DNA from: Clavibacter michiganensis
GTDB taxonomy: Bacteria; Actinomycetota; Actinomycetes; Actinomycetales; Microbacteriaceae
Assembly (NCBI RefSeq): GCF_021216655.1
Contig: NZ_CP080437.1
Location: 3,162,001 to 3,226,000, forward strand
Length of the DNA: 64,000 bases
Direction of reading: 5' to 3'
In this document: positions 46,854 through 56,394 of the stretch, piece by piece
Layout of the letters: each line of letters begins with the position of its first letter
Position numbering within the stretch: position 1 is the first letter of the stretch
Translations under genes and position numbers: made by a program
The notes under the pieces: model-generated
Database searches by the model: none
Seen by the model: only the letters and a program-made list of their open reading frames with translations
What the model was told of the DNA's origin: nothing

Positions 46854-47677
46854 CCGCCGGCACCGCCGCGACCGGAGCGCGCGCCGAGTCGTACGCCGAC
46901 GTCGTCCGCCGCCTCGCATCCGCCCAGAAGAAGGCGGCCCGGGGCGCGCCCGCGTACTCCATCCGCGTCAACCGTCCGGCGGGCCGCCTGCTCGCCGCGT
47001 GGGCGTACCGCCAGGGGCTGACCCCGAACCAGGTGACCGCGATCAGCGCCGCCTTCACGTTCACCGGGATCGCCCTGATCGCGCTCGTGCAGCCCGCGGC
47101 CTGGCTCGGCATCGCCGTGTGGCTGCTGCTCGCGGTGGGCTACGCGTTCGACTCGGCCGACGGCCAGGTCGCGCGCCTCCGCGGCGGCGGCTCGCTCTCG
47201 GGCGAGTGGCTCGACCACGTCGTCGACTGCATCAAGATCTCATCGCTGCACCTCGCGGTGCTCGTGTCGCTGTTCCGCTGGCCCGCCACGGACTCCGACG
47301 CGTGGCTCCTCGTCCCCGTCGTCTACGCGATCGTTGCCGCCGCGAGCTTCTTCGCGATGATCCTCAACGACCAGCTCAAGCGCGTGCACCAGGTCTCGGG
47401 CGCCACGGCCCCGGACGCCGGCCGCTCGACGCTCCTGCGCTCGCTGCTCGTGATCCCCACCGACTACGGCTTCCTCTGCATCGTGTTCGCGCTGCTCGGC
47501 GCCCCGGTCGTGTTCCTCGCGGTGTACACGCTGATGATGCTCGCGAACGCCGGGCACCTCGCCCTCGCGTCGGTGAAGTGGTTCCGCGACATGGGCGCGC
47601 TCGACGCGCGCCGTGCCGAGGCCGCGGCGAACCCGGCGGCGTCGGCCGTCGCAGGATCCGCGCGGGTGACCGCGTGA
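46850..47677 (+). CDS. CDP-alcohol phosphatidyltransferase family protein
   Basis: Membrane enzyme of 275 residues transferring a phospho-alcohol from a CDP-alcohol. The family motif is intact: DSADGQVARLRGGG followed by GEWLDHVVD, that is DxxDGxxAR...GxxxDxxxD near residues 97-122. About five membrane segments follow. Most relatives make phospholipids, but being embedded between two exopolysaccharide glycosyltransferases with 4-base overlaps on both sides suggests it decorates the polymer or makes its acceptor, perhaps using CDP-glycerol from the TagD-like enzyme nearby. That role is inference. Confidence 0.85.
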   Translation: MTAGTAATGARAESYADVVRRLASAQKKAARGAPAYSIRVNRPAGRLLAAWAYRQGLTPNQVTAISAAFTFTGIALIALVQPAAWLGIAVWLLLAVGYAFDSADGQVARLRGGGSLSGEWLDHVVDCIKISSLHLAVLVSLFRWPATDSDAWLLVPVVYAIVAAASFFAMILNDQLKRVHQVSGATAPDAGRSTLLRSLLVIPTDYGFLCIVFALLGAPVVFLAVYTLMMLANAGHLALASVKWFRDMGALDARRAEAAANPAASAVAGSARVTA

Positions 47678-48915
47678 CCGCCTTCGCCGGCGTCGAGCAC
47701 GCGCTCGCGCAGGCCGACGGCGACGGCGCCGACCTCCGCGGCCGCACGATCCTCGTCGCGCACCCGAGCGCCGAGCTGTATGGATCCGACCGCGTGCTGC
47801 TCGAGAGCGTCGCGGGCCTCGTGTCCGCCGGCGCCCGCACCGTCGTGACCCTCCCGACCGACGGCCCGCTCGTCGCCGCGCTCACGGGCGTCGGCGCGAC
47901 CGTGCACCGCGCCCCCACGCCCGTGCTCCGCAAGAGCATGCTGCGCCCGCGCGGCTTCGCGGCCCTCGTCGGCCAGTCCGTCCGCGGCCTGTCCGCGGGT
48001 CTCGGCCTCGTGCGCCGCACGCGCCCGGACGCCGTGTACGTCAACACCGTCACGATCCCGCTCTGGATCCTCGTCGGCCGCCTCGCCGGCCGCCCCGTCC
48101 TCGCCCACGTGCACGAGGCGGAGGGATCCGCGTCGCGCGCCGTCGGCACCGCGCTCGCCCTGCCGCTCGCGCTCGCCACGAGCGTGGTCGCGAACAGCCG
48201 CTACAGCGTCGACGTGCTCGCCCGCGCCCTGCCGCGGGTCGCGCGCCGCGCCCGGGTGGTCTACAACGGCGTGCCCGGCCCCGCCGCGGTCCAGCCCGCG
48301 CGCGCCGCGCTCGACGGGGGCCTCCGGGTCCTCTACGTCGGCCGGCTCTCCGACCGCAAGGGCGTGGACGTCGCCGTCGACGCGATCGTCGAGCTCCGCG
48401 ACCGCGGCGCCGATGCGTCACTCGACATCGTGGGTGCCGTCTTCCCCGGCTACGAGTCCTACGAGGAGCAGCTGCGCACGACGATCCGCGTGCTCGACCT
48501 CGAGGACCGCGTCACGCTGCACGGCTTCCACGCCGACGTCACCCCGTTCGTGGCCGCCGCCGACGCGTGCGTCGTCCCCTCCCGGGTGGACGAGCCGTTC
48601 GGCAACACCGCCGTCGAGGCGCTGCTGGCCGCGCGGCCCGTGGTGGTCAGCGACACCTCCGGCCTCCGCGAGGCCGCGGGCGGATACGAGTCGGCGCAGC
48701 TGGTGCCGCCCGCGGATCCGGCCGCCCTCGCCGACGCCCTCCAGTCCATCGCGACGGACTGGGACGCGTACCGCGCCCGGGCCGCCCGCGACCGCTTCCG
48801 CGCCGAGCACCGGCACGGACCCGAGCTCTACCGGCAGCGCATCGCGCGGTCGGTGGGCACGATGCTCAGCGCCACGACGCGCGTCGGCAGCCCCCGACCG
48901 GCCAGCGACCGCTGA
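47674..48915 (+). CDS. Glycosyltransferase family 4
   Basis: GT-B glycosyltransferase of 413 residues in exopolysaccharide synthesis. AHPSAELYGSDRVLLESV near residue 29 is a typical N-terminal GT4 segment, RVLYVGRLSDRKGVDVAVDA near 212 begins the donor domain, and PSRVDEPFGNTAVEALLAARP near 300 contains the EX7E-type motif. GTG start overlapping the CDP-alcohol gene stop. Sugar and linkage cannot be assigned. Confidence 0.9.
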   Translation: MTAFAGVEHALAQADGDGADLRGRTILVAHPSAELYGSDRVLLESVAGLVSAGARTVVTLPTDGPLVAALTGVGATVHRAPTPVLRKSMLRPRGFAALVGQSVRGLSAGLGLVRRTRPDAVYVNTVTIPLWILVGRLAGRPVLAHVHEAEGSASRAVGTALALPLALATSVVANSRYSVDVLARALPRVARRARVVYNGVPGPAAVQPARAALDGGLRVLYVGRLSDRKGVDVAVDAIVELRDRGADASLDIVGAVFPGYESYEEQLRTTIRVLDLEDRVTLHGFHADVTPFVAAADACVVPSRVDEPFGNTAVEALLAARPVVVSDTSGLREAAGGYESAQLVPPADPAALADALQSIATDWDAYRARAARDRFRAEHRHGPELYRQRIARSVGTMLSATTRVGSPRPASDR

Positions 48916-48964
48916 CCACCGGCCCCCTCCCTCACCCGCTCCACCCACCCGAAGCAAGGACGAA

Positions 48965-51900
48965 ATGAGCATCCTCTCCTCCGCGGGGCGTCGCCTGGCC
49001 GCGATGACCGCGGCCGCCGCGGTCATCCTGTCCGCGGTCGTCGTCGCGCAGCCCGCGATGGCGGACTCCGCGCCGGTCGACCCGACCGACCCGAAGACGC
49101 CCGTCACGGTCACCGCCGACCCGCTGCCCACGACCCAGATCGACGGCGTCGCCTGGTCGCAGGTCGTCGTCGGCAACACGGTCTACGTGGCCGGCAAGTT
49201 CCAGAACGCGCGCCCCGCGGGCGCCGCGGCCGGCACGAACCTCACGCCCCGCAGCAACCTGCTCGCGTACGACATCCGCACGGGCGCGCTCATCACGTCC
49301 TTCGCGCCGAAGCTCAACGCGCAGGCGCTGTCGGTCACCGCCTCGCCCGACGGATCCCGGATCTACGTGGTCGGTGACTTCACCGACATCGACGGCCAGG
49401 GCTTCTACCGCGCCGCGGCGTTCAGCACCGCGACCGGCAAGATCATCCCGGCCTTCCGCCCCATCATGGGCAGCCAGACCCGCACGGTGAGCGCCTCGAA
49501 CGACACCGTGTACCTCGGCGGCACCTTCCAGAGCGTCAACGGCGCCGCTCGGAAGTACCTCGCCGCGGTGTCCGCGACGAACGGCCAGAACACGGCCTTC
49601 GTCGCGGATGCGGACACCGTCGTGGACGCGCTCACCCTCACGAAGGACGCGTCCAAGCTCATCGTCGGCGGCCGCTTCACGCAGCTCAGCGGCACGCCGA
49701 CCTACGGGCTCGGCGCGGTGGATCCCGCCACGGGCGCCTCGCTCCCGTGGGCCGCGAACCAGCAGGTCAAGAACGCCGGCGCGGAGTCCTCCATCACGAG
49801 CCTGTACGCGACCGACGACCGGGTCTACGGATCCGGCTACACGTTCGGCGCCGGCGGCAACCTCGAGGGCGCCTTCTCGGCCGACCCGAACACGGGCGTC
49901 GTCACCTGGGTCGAGGACTGCCACGGCGACACCTACTCGGTCTTCGCGACGAGCAAGGTCGCGTACGTCGCGGGCCACCCGCACTACTGCGGCAACATCG
50001 GCGGCTTCCCGCAGACCGAGCCGTGGACGTTCCAGCACAGCCTCGCGTTCTCGAAGACCGCGACGGGCACGGCCGCGGCCGACCCCTACGGCTACCACAA
50101 CTGGGCCGGCACGCCCTCCCCGTCGCTGCTCAACTGGTTCCCGAAGTACGTCACGGGATCCTTCACCGGCCAGGGCCAGGCGGCCTGGAGCGTCAACGGC
50201 AACGAGGACTACATCGTCGTCGGCGGCGAGTTCCCGTTCGTGAACACCACCGCGCAGCAGGGCCTCGTCCGCTACGCGATGGCCAAGGACGCCCCCAACA
50301 AGGTCGGCCCGAACGGCAACGACCAGCTCGTCCCCAAGTCGATCTCCTACACGAAGGGCGAGGCCCGCGTCTCCTGGCAGGCCACCTTCGACCGCGACAG
50401 CTCGCGCCTCACCTACAAGGTGATCCGCGACGGCAAGACCGCGACGCCCGTCTACCAGGTCACGCAGGACTCGACCTTCTGGAACCGGCCGTCGATGGGC
50501 TTCATCGACAAGGGCCTCGTGCCCGGCAGCTCGCACACCTACAAGGTGGTCGTGACCGACGCGGCCGGGAACTCCACCGACCGCAACGGCGCCTCGCCCG
50601 TCACCATCACCGACCAGTCGGGCAGCGACGCCTACGCCACGAGCGTGAAGGACGACGGCGCGACCGCGTACTACCCGCTCGACGAGAACGGCGGCACCGC
50701 CGGCCTCGACCACGTCGCGTTCGAGGACCTCCGGGTCGACAACGCCGCGCGCGGCGCAGCGGGCCCCATCGACGGATCCACCGCCACCACCTTCTCCGGC
50801 CAGGACGGGTCCTTCGCGGTCACGCCCCAGGCGGTGCAGGCGCCGGACACCTTCAGCGTGGAGTCGTGGGTCAAGACGACCTCGACCTCGGGCGGCAAGG
50901 TCGTCGGCTTCGGCGGCAGCAACACGGGCACGTCGGGCAACTACGACCGCATGGTCTACCTCGACAACGACGGCCGGATCCTCTTCGGCGTCTACACCGG
51001 CGCGACCCAGACGCTGAGCTCGGCCCCCGGGTTCAACGACGGGAAGTGGCACCAGATCGTCGCCACCATGGGCGCGGAGGGCATGAAGCTGTTCGTCGAC
51101 GGCAAGCTCGCCGGCCAGCGCGCGGACACGACCCGGGGCCAGGACTACACGGGCTACTGGCGCGTCGGCGGCGACAACCTCGGCGGCTGGCCCAACCAGC
51201 CCAGGAGCTACTACCTGGCCGGCGACATCGCCCAGGTGTCGATCTACCCGACCGCCCTCACGCGCGCCGACGTCGTCGACCACCTGGTCGCGTCCGGCCG
51301 CACCTCGCCCATCCCGCCGGCGCCCTCGGACGCCTATGGCAAGGCCGTGTACGCGGCCGACCCGTCGTCCTACTGGCGCCTCGACGACGCCGACGGCTCG
51401 ACGACGCTCAAGGACGCCGGGCAGAACGACGTCGGCGCCAACGTCGGACGCAACGTGCGCTTCGGCCAGGCCGGCGCCCTCACGGGTCCGGTCGGCCAGG
51501 CGGCGGCGTTCTCCGACAGCATCGCGGTGAGCCAGCAGCGGGTCTCGAACCCGACCTCCTACTCGCTCGAGATGTGGTTCCAGACGACCACCACGCGCGG
51601 CGGCAAGCTGATCGGCTTCGGCGACAACGCGGATCCGTTCAACTTCTCCGGCAGCTACGACCGCCACGTCTACATGCAGGACGACGGACGCCTGCAGTTC
51701 GGCACGTGGACGGGCCAGACCAACCTCGCGAGCTCGCCCCGCGCCTACAACGACGGCCAGTGGCACCACATGGTCGCGTCGCAGGGATCCGACGGCCTGA
51801 AGCTGTACGTGGACGGCGACCTCGTCGGCCAGAACGGCCAGACGCAGGCGCAGGGCTACGACGGCTACTGGCGCATCGGCGGCGACAACACGTGGGGCTC

Positions 51901-54859
51901 CTCCAGCGGCACCTTCGAGGGCCGGATGGACGAGGTCGCGGTCTACGCGACCGTGCTCGCGGCCAGCACCATCGCGACGCACTTCTCGCTCGGGACGACC
52001 GGCCGCGTGCCGAACCAGGCCCCGAAGGCCGCGTTCACGCAGACCGCGGACTTCCTGACGGCCTCGTTCGACGCGACGGGATCCACCGACAGCGACGGCA
52101 CGGTCACGGGCTACGCCTGGGACTTCGGCGACGGCGTCCAGGCGTCCGGCGCGCAGCAGTCGCACACGTTCGCGGCGGCCGGCAGCTACCCGGTGACGCT
52201 CACGGTGACGGACGACCGCGGCGCGACGAACCGCACGCAGCAGGACGTCACGGTGAAGGCGGCTCCCGTCAACATCGCGCCGACCGCCGTCGTGACGGCC
52301 ACCGCGACCGACCTCACGGCGAAGCTCGACGGATCCGCGTCCACGGACGCCGACGGCACCGTCGCCTCCTACGCGTGGGACTTCGGCGACGGCAGCACGG
52401 GCACCGGCCCGACGCCGACGCACGCCTACGCCGCGGGCGGCACCTACACGGTGGCGCTGACGGTCACGGACGACAAGGGCCTCACGGGCACCGCGTCCAC
52501 GCAGGTGACGGTGGTGGCGCCCCCGGTCAACCGGGAGCCCACCGCGGTCATCGCGTCGACCACCGCGGACCTCGTCGCGAACCTCGACGGACGCGCATCC
52601 AGCGACCCGGACGGCACCATCGCGTCCTGGGCGTGGGAGTTCGGCGACGGCACGACCGGCACCGGGGCGTCCATCGCCCACCCGTACGCGAAGGCCGGCA
52701 CCTACACGGTCGCGCTGACGGTGACGGACGACAAGGGAGCCACCGGTCGGACGACCGCGAGCGTCACGGTCACCGCCCCGCCCGTGAACCAGGCGCCCGT
52801 CGCCGCGTTCACGAGCACCGTGGCGAACCTCGTCGCCTCGCTCGACGCCTCCACGTCGAGCGACCCCGACGGCACCGTGGCGTCCTACGCCTGGGCCTTC
52901 GGCGACGGGACCACCGGCACGGGCCGCACCACGACCCACGCCTACGCCGCGGCCGGCACGTTCGCGGTGTCGCTCACGGTCACGGACGACAAGGGCCTCG
53001 CCACGACGACCACCTCGCAGGTGACCGTCCAGGCGCCCGCGTCGAACGTGCTCGCGCAGGACTCGTTCGGCCGCGCGGTCGCCACGGGCTGGGGCACGGC
53101 CGACCTCGGCGGCGCCTGGCGCGTCACGGGCGGAACGGCCATCGTCAAGGTGCAGGACGGCACGGGCCAGGTCGTCTCGCCGAAGGGCGAGACCCGCACG
53201 ATGACCCTCGACGCGGTGTCCACCACGTCGTCGGACGTCAGCGCGACCTTCTCGCTCGACTCCGTCCCCACGGGCGGCGGCTCCTACACCCGGGTCAACT
53301 CCCGGCAGGTGGGGTCGGCCTTCTACCAGACGCAGGTCTGGATCAAGGCGACCGGGCAGATCCAGCTGGTGCAGTCGGAGGGGGCGACGACCATCGGGTC
53401 GTACGTCCTCCCCGGCACTACCTACCAGGCCGGCCAGCAGCTCCGCGTCCGCGTCCTGACGACCGGCACCTCGCCGACCACCGTCAAGGCCAAGGTGTGG
53501 GTCGCCGGCCAGGCCGAGCCCGCCGCCTGGCAGACGAGCGTCACCAGCTCGACCGCCGCGCTGCAGGCCGCCGGCACCGTCGGGATCCAGACCTACCTCT
53601 CGGGGTCGGCGACGGCTCCCGTCACGACGCGGATCGACGACCTGGTCGTCGCCCGCGACGGCCAGGCACCCGCACCGGTCCCGGCCAACCAGGCCCCGAC
53701 GGCGGCGTTCACGTCGACGGCCAATGGCCTGACGGCGTCGTTCGACGGATCCACCTCCGCCGACGCCGACGGCACGGTCGCCTCGTACGCCTGGGCGTTC
53801 GGGGACGGCACGACGGGCACAGGGAAGACCGCGACCCACGCCTACGCCGCGGCCGGCACCTACGCGGTGTCGCTCACGGTGGCGGACGACAAGGGCCTCG
53901 TCTCGGCGAAGAAGGACGACACGGTCCAGGTGACCGCGCCGGTCGTCACGCCGGCCAACCAGGCCCCGACGGCGGCGTTCACGTCGACCGCCAAGGACCT
54001 GACGGCCTCGTTCGACGCATCCACGTCGACCGACGCAGACGGCACCGTCGCCTCCTACGCCTGGGCGTTCGGGGACGGCACGACGGGCACCGGTCGCACC
54101 GCGACCCACGCCTACGCCGCCGCGGGCACCTACACGGTGTCGCTCACGGTCACGGACGACAAGGGCCTGGCGTCGGCGAAGAAGGACGGCACCGTCACGG
54201 TGACGGCGCCGGTCGTCGCGCCGCCCGCCGCCGGGATCCTCGCGCAGGACACCTTCACCCGCACCGCCGCGAACGGCTGGGGAACGGCGGAGACCGGCGG
54301 CGCCTGGCGCATCACCGGCAACGCGTCGATCCTCAAGGTGGCGGACGGGAAGGCGCAGGTCGCCAGCCCCGCCGGCGAGACCCGCACCGCGAGCCTCGAC
54401 GCCGTGAGCACCACCGCATCGGACGCGCAGGTCTCCTTCGCGCTCGACAAGGTGCCCACGGGCGGCGGCGCGTACGTGCGGATCAACTCGCGCCAGGTCG
54501 GCACGTCGTACTACCAGACGCAGGTCTGGGTGCGGTCGACCGGCCAGGTCATGATCGTGCAGTCCGAGAACGGCACCAACCTGAAGTCGGTCGTCGTCCC
54601 GAACGTCACGTACACGGCCGGGCAGCAGCTGCGGGTCCGCGCGCAGGTCACGGGCACGTCGCCCACCACGATGAACGCGAAGGTCTGGCCCGTCGGCCAG
54701 GCCGAGCCGACCGCGTGGCAGTCGACGACGACCGGGACCCTGGCGGCCCTGCAGACCGCGGGCACGTTCGGGATCCAGACGTACCTGTCGAGCTCGGCCG
54801 CCGGGCCCGTCGCGTTCACGCTAGACGACCTCGTGGTCACGGACGGCACGGCCCGATGA
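48965..54859 (+). CDS. Giant secreted LamG/PKD multi-domain protein in the exopolysaccharide cluster
   Basis: Exported protein of 1,964 residues. Signal peptide to about residue 34 (AMA-D site). Then a beta-propeller-like region (about 45-430; YVAGKFQNAR, YVVGDFTDIDGQ, YLGGTFQSVNG repeats), an Fn3-like segment (about 450-550), two LamG/concanavalin-like domains (about 565-780 and 790-1010), four PKD domains (about 1016-1355), a DSF-GWG beta-sandwich module (about 1359-1565), two more PKD domains (1574-1748) and a second module (1756-1964). PKD copies show YAWDFGDG and related motifs. No LPXTG or membrane anchor is visible at the C-terminus. It probably binds glycans outside the cell as an adhesin or polymer organiser. 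A strong terminator follows. 49 bases after the GT4 gene, likely in the same operon. Confidence 0.85.
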   Translation: MSILSSAGRRLAAMTAAAAVILSAVVVAQPAMADSAPVDPTDPKTPVTVTADPLPTTQIDGVAWSQVVVGNTVYVAGKFQNARPAGAAAGTNLTPRSNLLAYDIRTGALITSFAPKLNAQALSVTASPDGSRIYVVGDFTDIDGQGFYRAAAFSTATGKIIPAFRPIMGSQTRTVSASNDTVYLGGTFQSVNGAARKYLAAVSATNGQNTAFVADADTVVDALTLTKDASKLIVGGRFTQLSGTPTYGLGAVDPATGASLPWAANQQVKNAGAESSITSLYATDDRVYGSGYTFGAGGNLEGAFSADPNTGVVTWVEDCHGDTYSVFATSKVAYVAGHPHYCGNIGGFPQTEPWTFQHSLAFSKTATGTAAADPYGYHNWAGTPSPSLLNWFPKYVTGSFTGQGQAAWSVNGNEDYIVVGGEFPFVNTTAQQGLVRYAMAKDAPNKVGPNGNDQLVPKSISYTKGEARVSWQATFDRDSSRLTYKVIRDGKTATPVYQVTQDSTFWNRPSMGFIDKGLVPGSSHTYKVVVTDAAGNSTDRNGASPVTITDQSGSDAYATSVKDDGATAYYPLDENGGTAGLDHVAFEDLRVDNAARGAAGPIDGSTATTFSGQDGSFAVTPQAVQAPDTFSVESWVKTTSTSGGKVVGFGGSNTGTSGNYDRMVYLDNDGRILFGVYTGATQTLSSAPGFNDGKWHQIVATMGAEGMKLFVDGKLAGQRADTTRGQDYTGYWRVGGDNLGGWPNQPRSYYLAGDIAQVSIYPTALTRADVVDHLVASGRTSPIPPAPSDAYGKAVYAADPSSYWRLDDADGSTTLKDAGQNDVGANVGRNVRFGQAGALTGPVGQAAAFSDSIAVSQQRVSNPTSYSLEMWFQTTTTRGGKLIGFGDNADPFNFSGSYDRHVYMQDDGRLQFGTWTGQTNLASSPRAYNDGQWHHMVASQGSDGLKLYVDGDLVGQNGQTQAQGYDGYWRIGGDNTWGSSSGTFEGRMDEVAVYATVLAASTIATHFSLGTTGRVPNQAPKAAFTQTADFLTASFDATGSTDSDGTVTGYAWDFGDGVQASGAQQSHTFAAAGSYPVTLTVTDDRGATNRTQQDVTVKAAPVNIAPTAVVTATATDLTAKLDGSASTDADGTVASYAWDFGDGSTGTGPTPTHAYAAGGTYTVALTVTDDKGLTGTASTQVTVVAPPVNREPTAVIASTTADLVANLDGRASSDPDGTIASWAWEFGDGTTGTGASIAHPYAKAGTYTVALTVTDDKGATGRTTASVTVTAPPVNQAPVAAFTSTVANLVASLDASTSSDPDGTVASYAWAFGDGTTGTGRTTTHAYAAAGTFAVSLTVTDDKGLATTTTSQVTVQAPASNVLAQDSFGRAVATGWGTADLGGAWRVTGGTAIVKVQDGTGQVVSPKGETRTMTLDAVSTTSSDVSATFSLDSVPTGGGSYTRVNSRQVGSAFYQTQVWIKATGQIQLVQSEGATTIGSYVLPGTTYQAGQQLRVRVLTTGTSPTTVKAKVWVAGQAEPAAWQTSVTSSTAALQAAGTVGIQTYLSGSATAPVTTRIDDLVVARDGQAPAPVPANQAPTAAFTSTANGLTASFDGSTSADADGTVASYAWAFGDGTTGTGKTATHAYAAAGTYAVSLTVADDKGLVSAKKDDTVQVTAPVVTPANQAPTAAFTSTAKDLTASFDASTSTDADGTVASYAWAFGDGTTGTGRTATHAYAAAGTYTVSLTVTDDKGLASAKKDGTVTVTAPVVAPPAAGILAQDTFTRTAANGWGTAETGGAWRITGNASILKVADGKAQVASPAGETRTASLDAVSTTASDAQVSFALDKVPTGGGAYVRINSRQVGTSYYQTQVWVRSTGQVMIVQSENGTNLKSVVVPNVTYTAGQQLRVRAQVTGTSPTTMNAKVWPVGQAEPTAWQSTTTGTLAALQTAGTFGIQTYLSSSAAGPVAFTLDDLVVTDGTAR
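53681..54220 (+). repeat. Near-identical 270-base tandem repeat (PKD domains 5 and 6)
   Basis: Bases 53681-53950 and 53951-54220 are close copies, each coding one PKD domain plus linker, starting CCGGCCAACCAGGCCCCGAC in both. The high identity at DNA level, beyond that of PKD domains 1-4, points to recent duplication or gene conversion. Confidence 0.85.
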
Positions 54860-54875
54860 GCTAGGAGCCGGATGA

Positions 54876-54924
54876 CGACGCCCCGGCGGGCGGGTCCCAC
54901 GCGGACCCGCCCGTCGGGGCGTCG
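54876..54924 (+). terminator. Strong terminator after the LamG/PKD gene
   Basis: A 22-pair stem with one G-T pair (54876-54897 with 54903-54924) and a five-base loop, 16 bases after the stop codon. It should separate the glycosyltransferase operon from the polymerase/kinase genes. Confidence 0.8.
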
Positions 54925-55023
54925 CACTGAGATGATCGACAGGGCCGTTCCGCGGCCGGGGGAATGGAGAGGGGGAGACATGGCGCAATCACGCCCGCGC
55001 GCGCTCCCGGGGGAGGGGACTCG

Positions 55024-56394
55024 ATGAGCGCCCTGCTCGCCGGATCCGGCCTCCAGACCCTGCTCCTCCTCGGCATCGCGCTCGCGGGCGGCGCCCTCCT
55101 GCTGCTCGTCCTGCGGCGCCTCCCGCGCACGGCCGTCGCCCTCTGGCTCGTCGTGCTCTCCTTCGTCCCGGTCTGGTCGGGGGTGCCGCTCGGCGGCTAC
55201 TACCTGCCGCCGTCGACGGTGGTCGCCGTCCTCGTGATCCTCGCGATCGTGCCCGTGCCGGCCTTCCGCGTCTCACCGCTCGACGTGCTCGTGGTGCTGA
55301 TGACCGCGGCCGGATTCGCCGGCGTCGTCGTCGGCGGGAGCGCGGGCATCGGCATGTCCACGCTCGTGACGTTCCTCACCTACGCGCTGCCGGGGTACCT
55401 GCTCGGGCGCATGGCGGCGCACCGGATCGGCATGGCGTCGTTGCAGGCGATCATCGCCGTGGTCTTCACGGTCGTCGCCGCGCTCGCGATCGTCGAGTTC
55501 GTCACCGGCTGGAACCCGTTCGTGCTCCTCCCCGGCAACGCGGGCCTCCGCGAGACGTGGGCGACCCTGCAGGGGCGCGGCGGCATCGTCCGGGCGGAGG
55601 GCGCGTACGGCCACTCGATCGCGCTCGGCTCGGCGCTCGCCATCGCCATCCCGCTCACGCTCGCATCCCGCTTCGGGCTGCCTGCGCGCCTCGGCATGAC
55701 CGCCCTGATGATGCTCGCCGCGGTCCTCACCTTCAGCCGCGTCGGCATGCTCGGGGCCGTCCTCGGCCTCGCGCTGTCCATCGTGTTCCTCCGCGACGCG
55801 ATCTCGCTCCGCGTGCGCGCGACCGTCACCGCGGGCGTCGTCGTCGTCGCGGCCGCGGTCGCGCCCTTCGTCCAGTCCGTGTTCGACGACGCCGGCACGG
55901 AGGCGAGCGCCAGCTCCGACTACCGCGGCGACCTCTACAGCCTCGTGCCCGGCATGGGGATCCTCGGCACGACCCCCGAGGCCCACCGTGGCAGCGACGG
56001 CCGCGTCTTCTACGGCCCGTTCCGCTCCATCGACAGCCAGCTCGTGCTCACGGGCCTGACCTTCGGGCTGCTCGTCGCGGGCGCGGTGCTCGTCGCCCTC
56101 GCGATCGGCGTCTGGCTGGTCCTGCGGGGTCACGCGACCGCGGCGACCATCGCGCTCGTGGCGCAGATCCCCGCGCTCGCGTCGGTGGCGCTCATCACGC
56201 AGTACGCGACGCTCGTGTGGTTCCTGGCGGGAGTCGCGGCGACGAGCCAGATCCTCCGCCGCGACGGCGCGCCCCTGCCCGAGCCGCCGCCCGACCCCGT
56301 CGACGCACCGGCCGTCGCCGACGCCGCCGACCACCCCGATCCCGCCCGCACCACCGCCCCGCCGCTCCTACCCGGAAGAACCCCCTCACGATGA
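55024..56394 (+). CDS. O-antigen ligase/Wzy polymerase-like membrane protein
   Basis: Polytopic membrane protein of 456 residues with about eleven hydrophobic segments, fitting a Wzy polymerase or ligase that joins exopolysaccharide repeat units outside the membrane. The large periplasmic loop typical of the family lies around residues 300-345 (GTEASASSDYRGDLYSLVPG, GRVFYGPFRSIDSQLVLTG), preceded by EGAYGHSIALGSALAI near 197. The last 45 residues are Pro/Asp/Ala-rich. The ATG at 55024 has GGGGGAGGGGA upstream and is preferred over an in-frame start 60 bases earlier. Its stop overlaps the next ATG. Confidence 0.82.
   Translation: MSALLAGSGLQTLLLLGIALAGGALLLLVLRRLPRTAVALWLVVLSFVPVWSGVPLGGYYLPPSTVVAVLVILAIVPVPAFRVSPLDVLVVLMTAAGFAGVVVGGSAGIGMSTLVTFLTYALPGYLLGRMAAHRIGMASLQAIIAVVFTVVAALAIVEFVTGWNPFVLLPGNAGLRETWATLQGRGGIVRAEGAYGHSIALGSALAIAIPLTLASRFGLPARLGMTALMMLAAVLTFSRVGMLGAVLGLALSIVFLRDAISLRVRATVTAGVVVVAAAVAPFVQSVFDDAGTEASASSDYRGDLYSLVPGMGILGTTPEAHRGSDGRVFYGPFRSIDSQLVLTGLTFGLLVAGAVLVALAIGVWLVLRGHATAATIALVAQIPALASVALITQYATLVWFLAGVAATSQILRRDGAPLPEPPPDPVDAPAVADAADHPDPARTTAPPLLPGRTPSR

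Noticed and set aside
48932-54109. 1,725-codon minus-strand open frame opposite the LamG/PKD gene
   Set aside because: Antisense shadow. The plus strand has signal peptide and clear PKD/LamG motifs; the antisense product is repetitive and Arg/Gly-rich.
49747-54864. 1,705-codon plus-strand frame overlapping the LamG/PKD gene
   Set aside because: Out-of-frame reading with Arg/Gly/Pro bias and no recognisable domain; the repeats come from the PKD DNA repeats.
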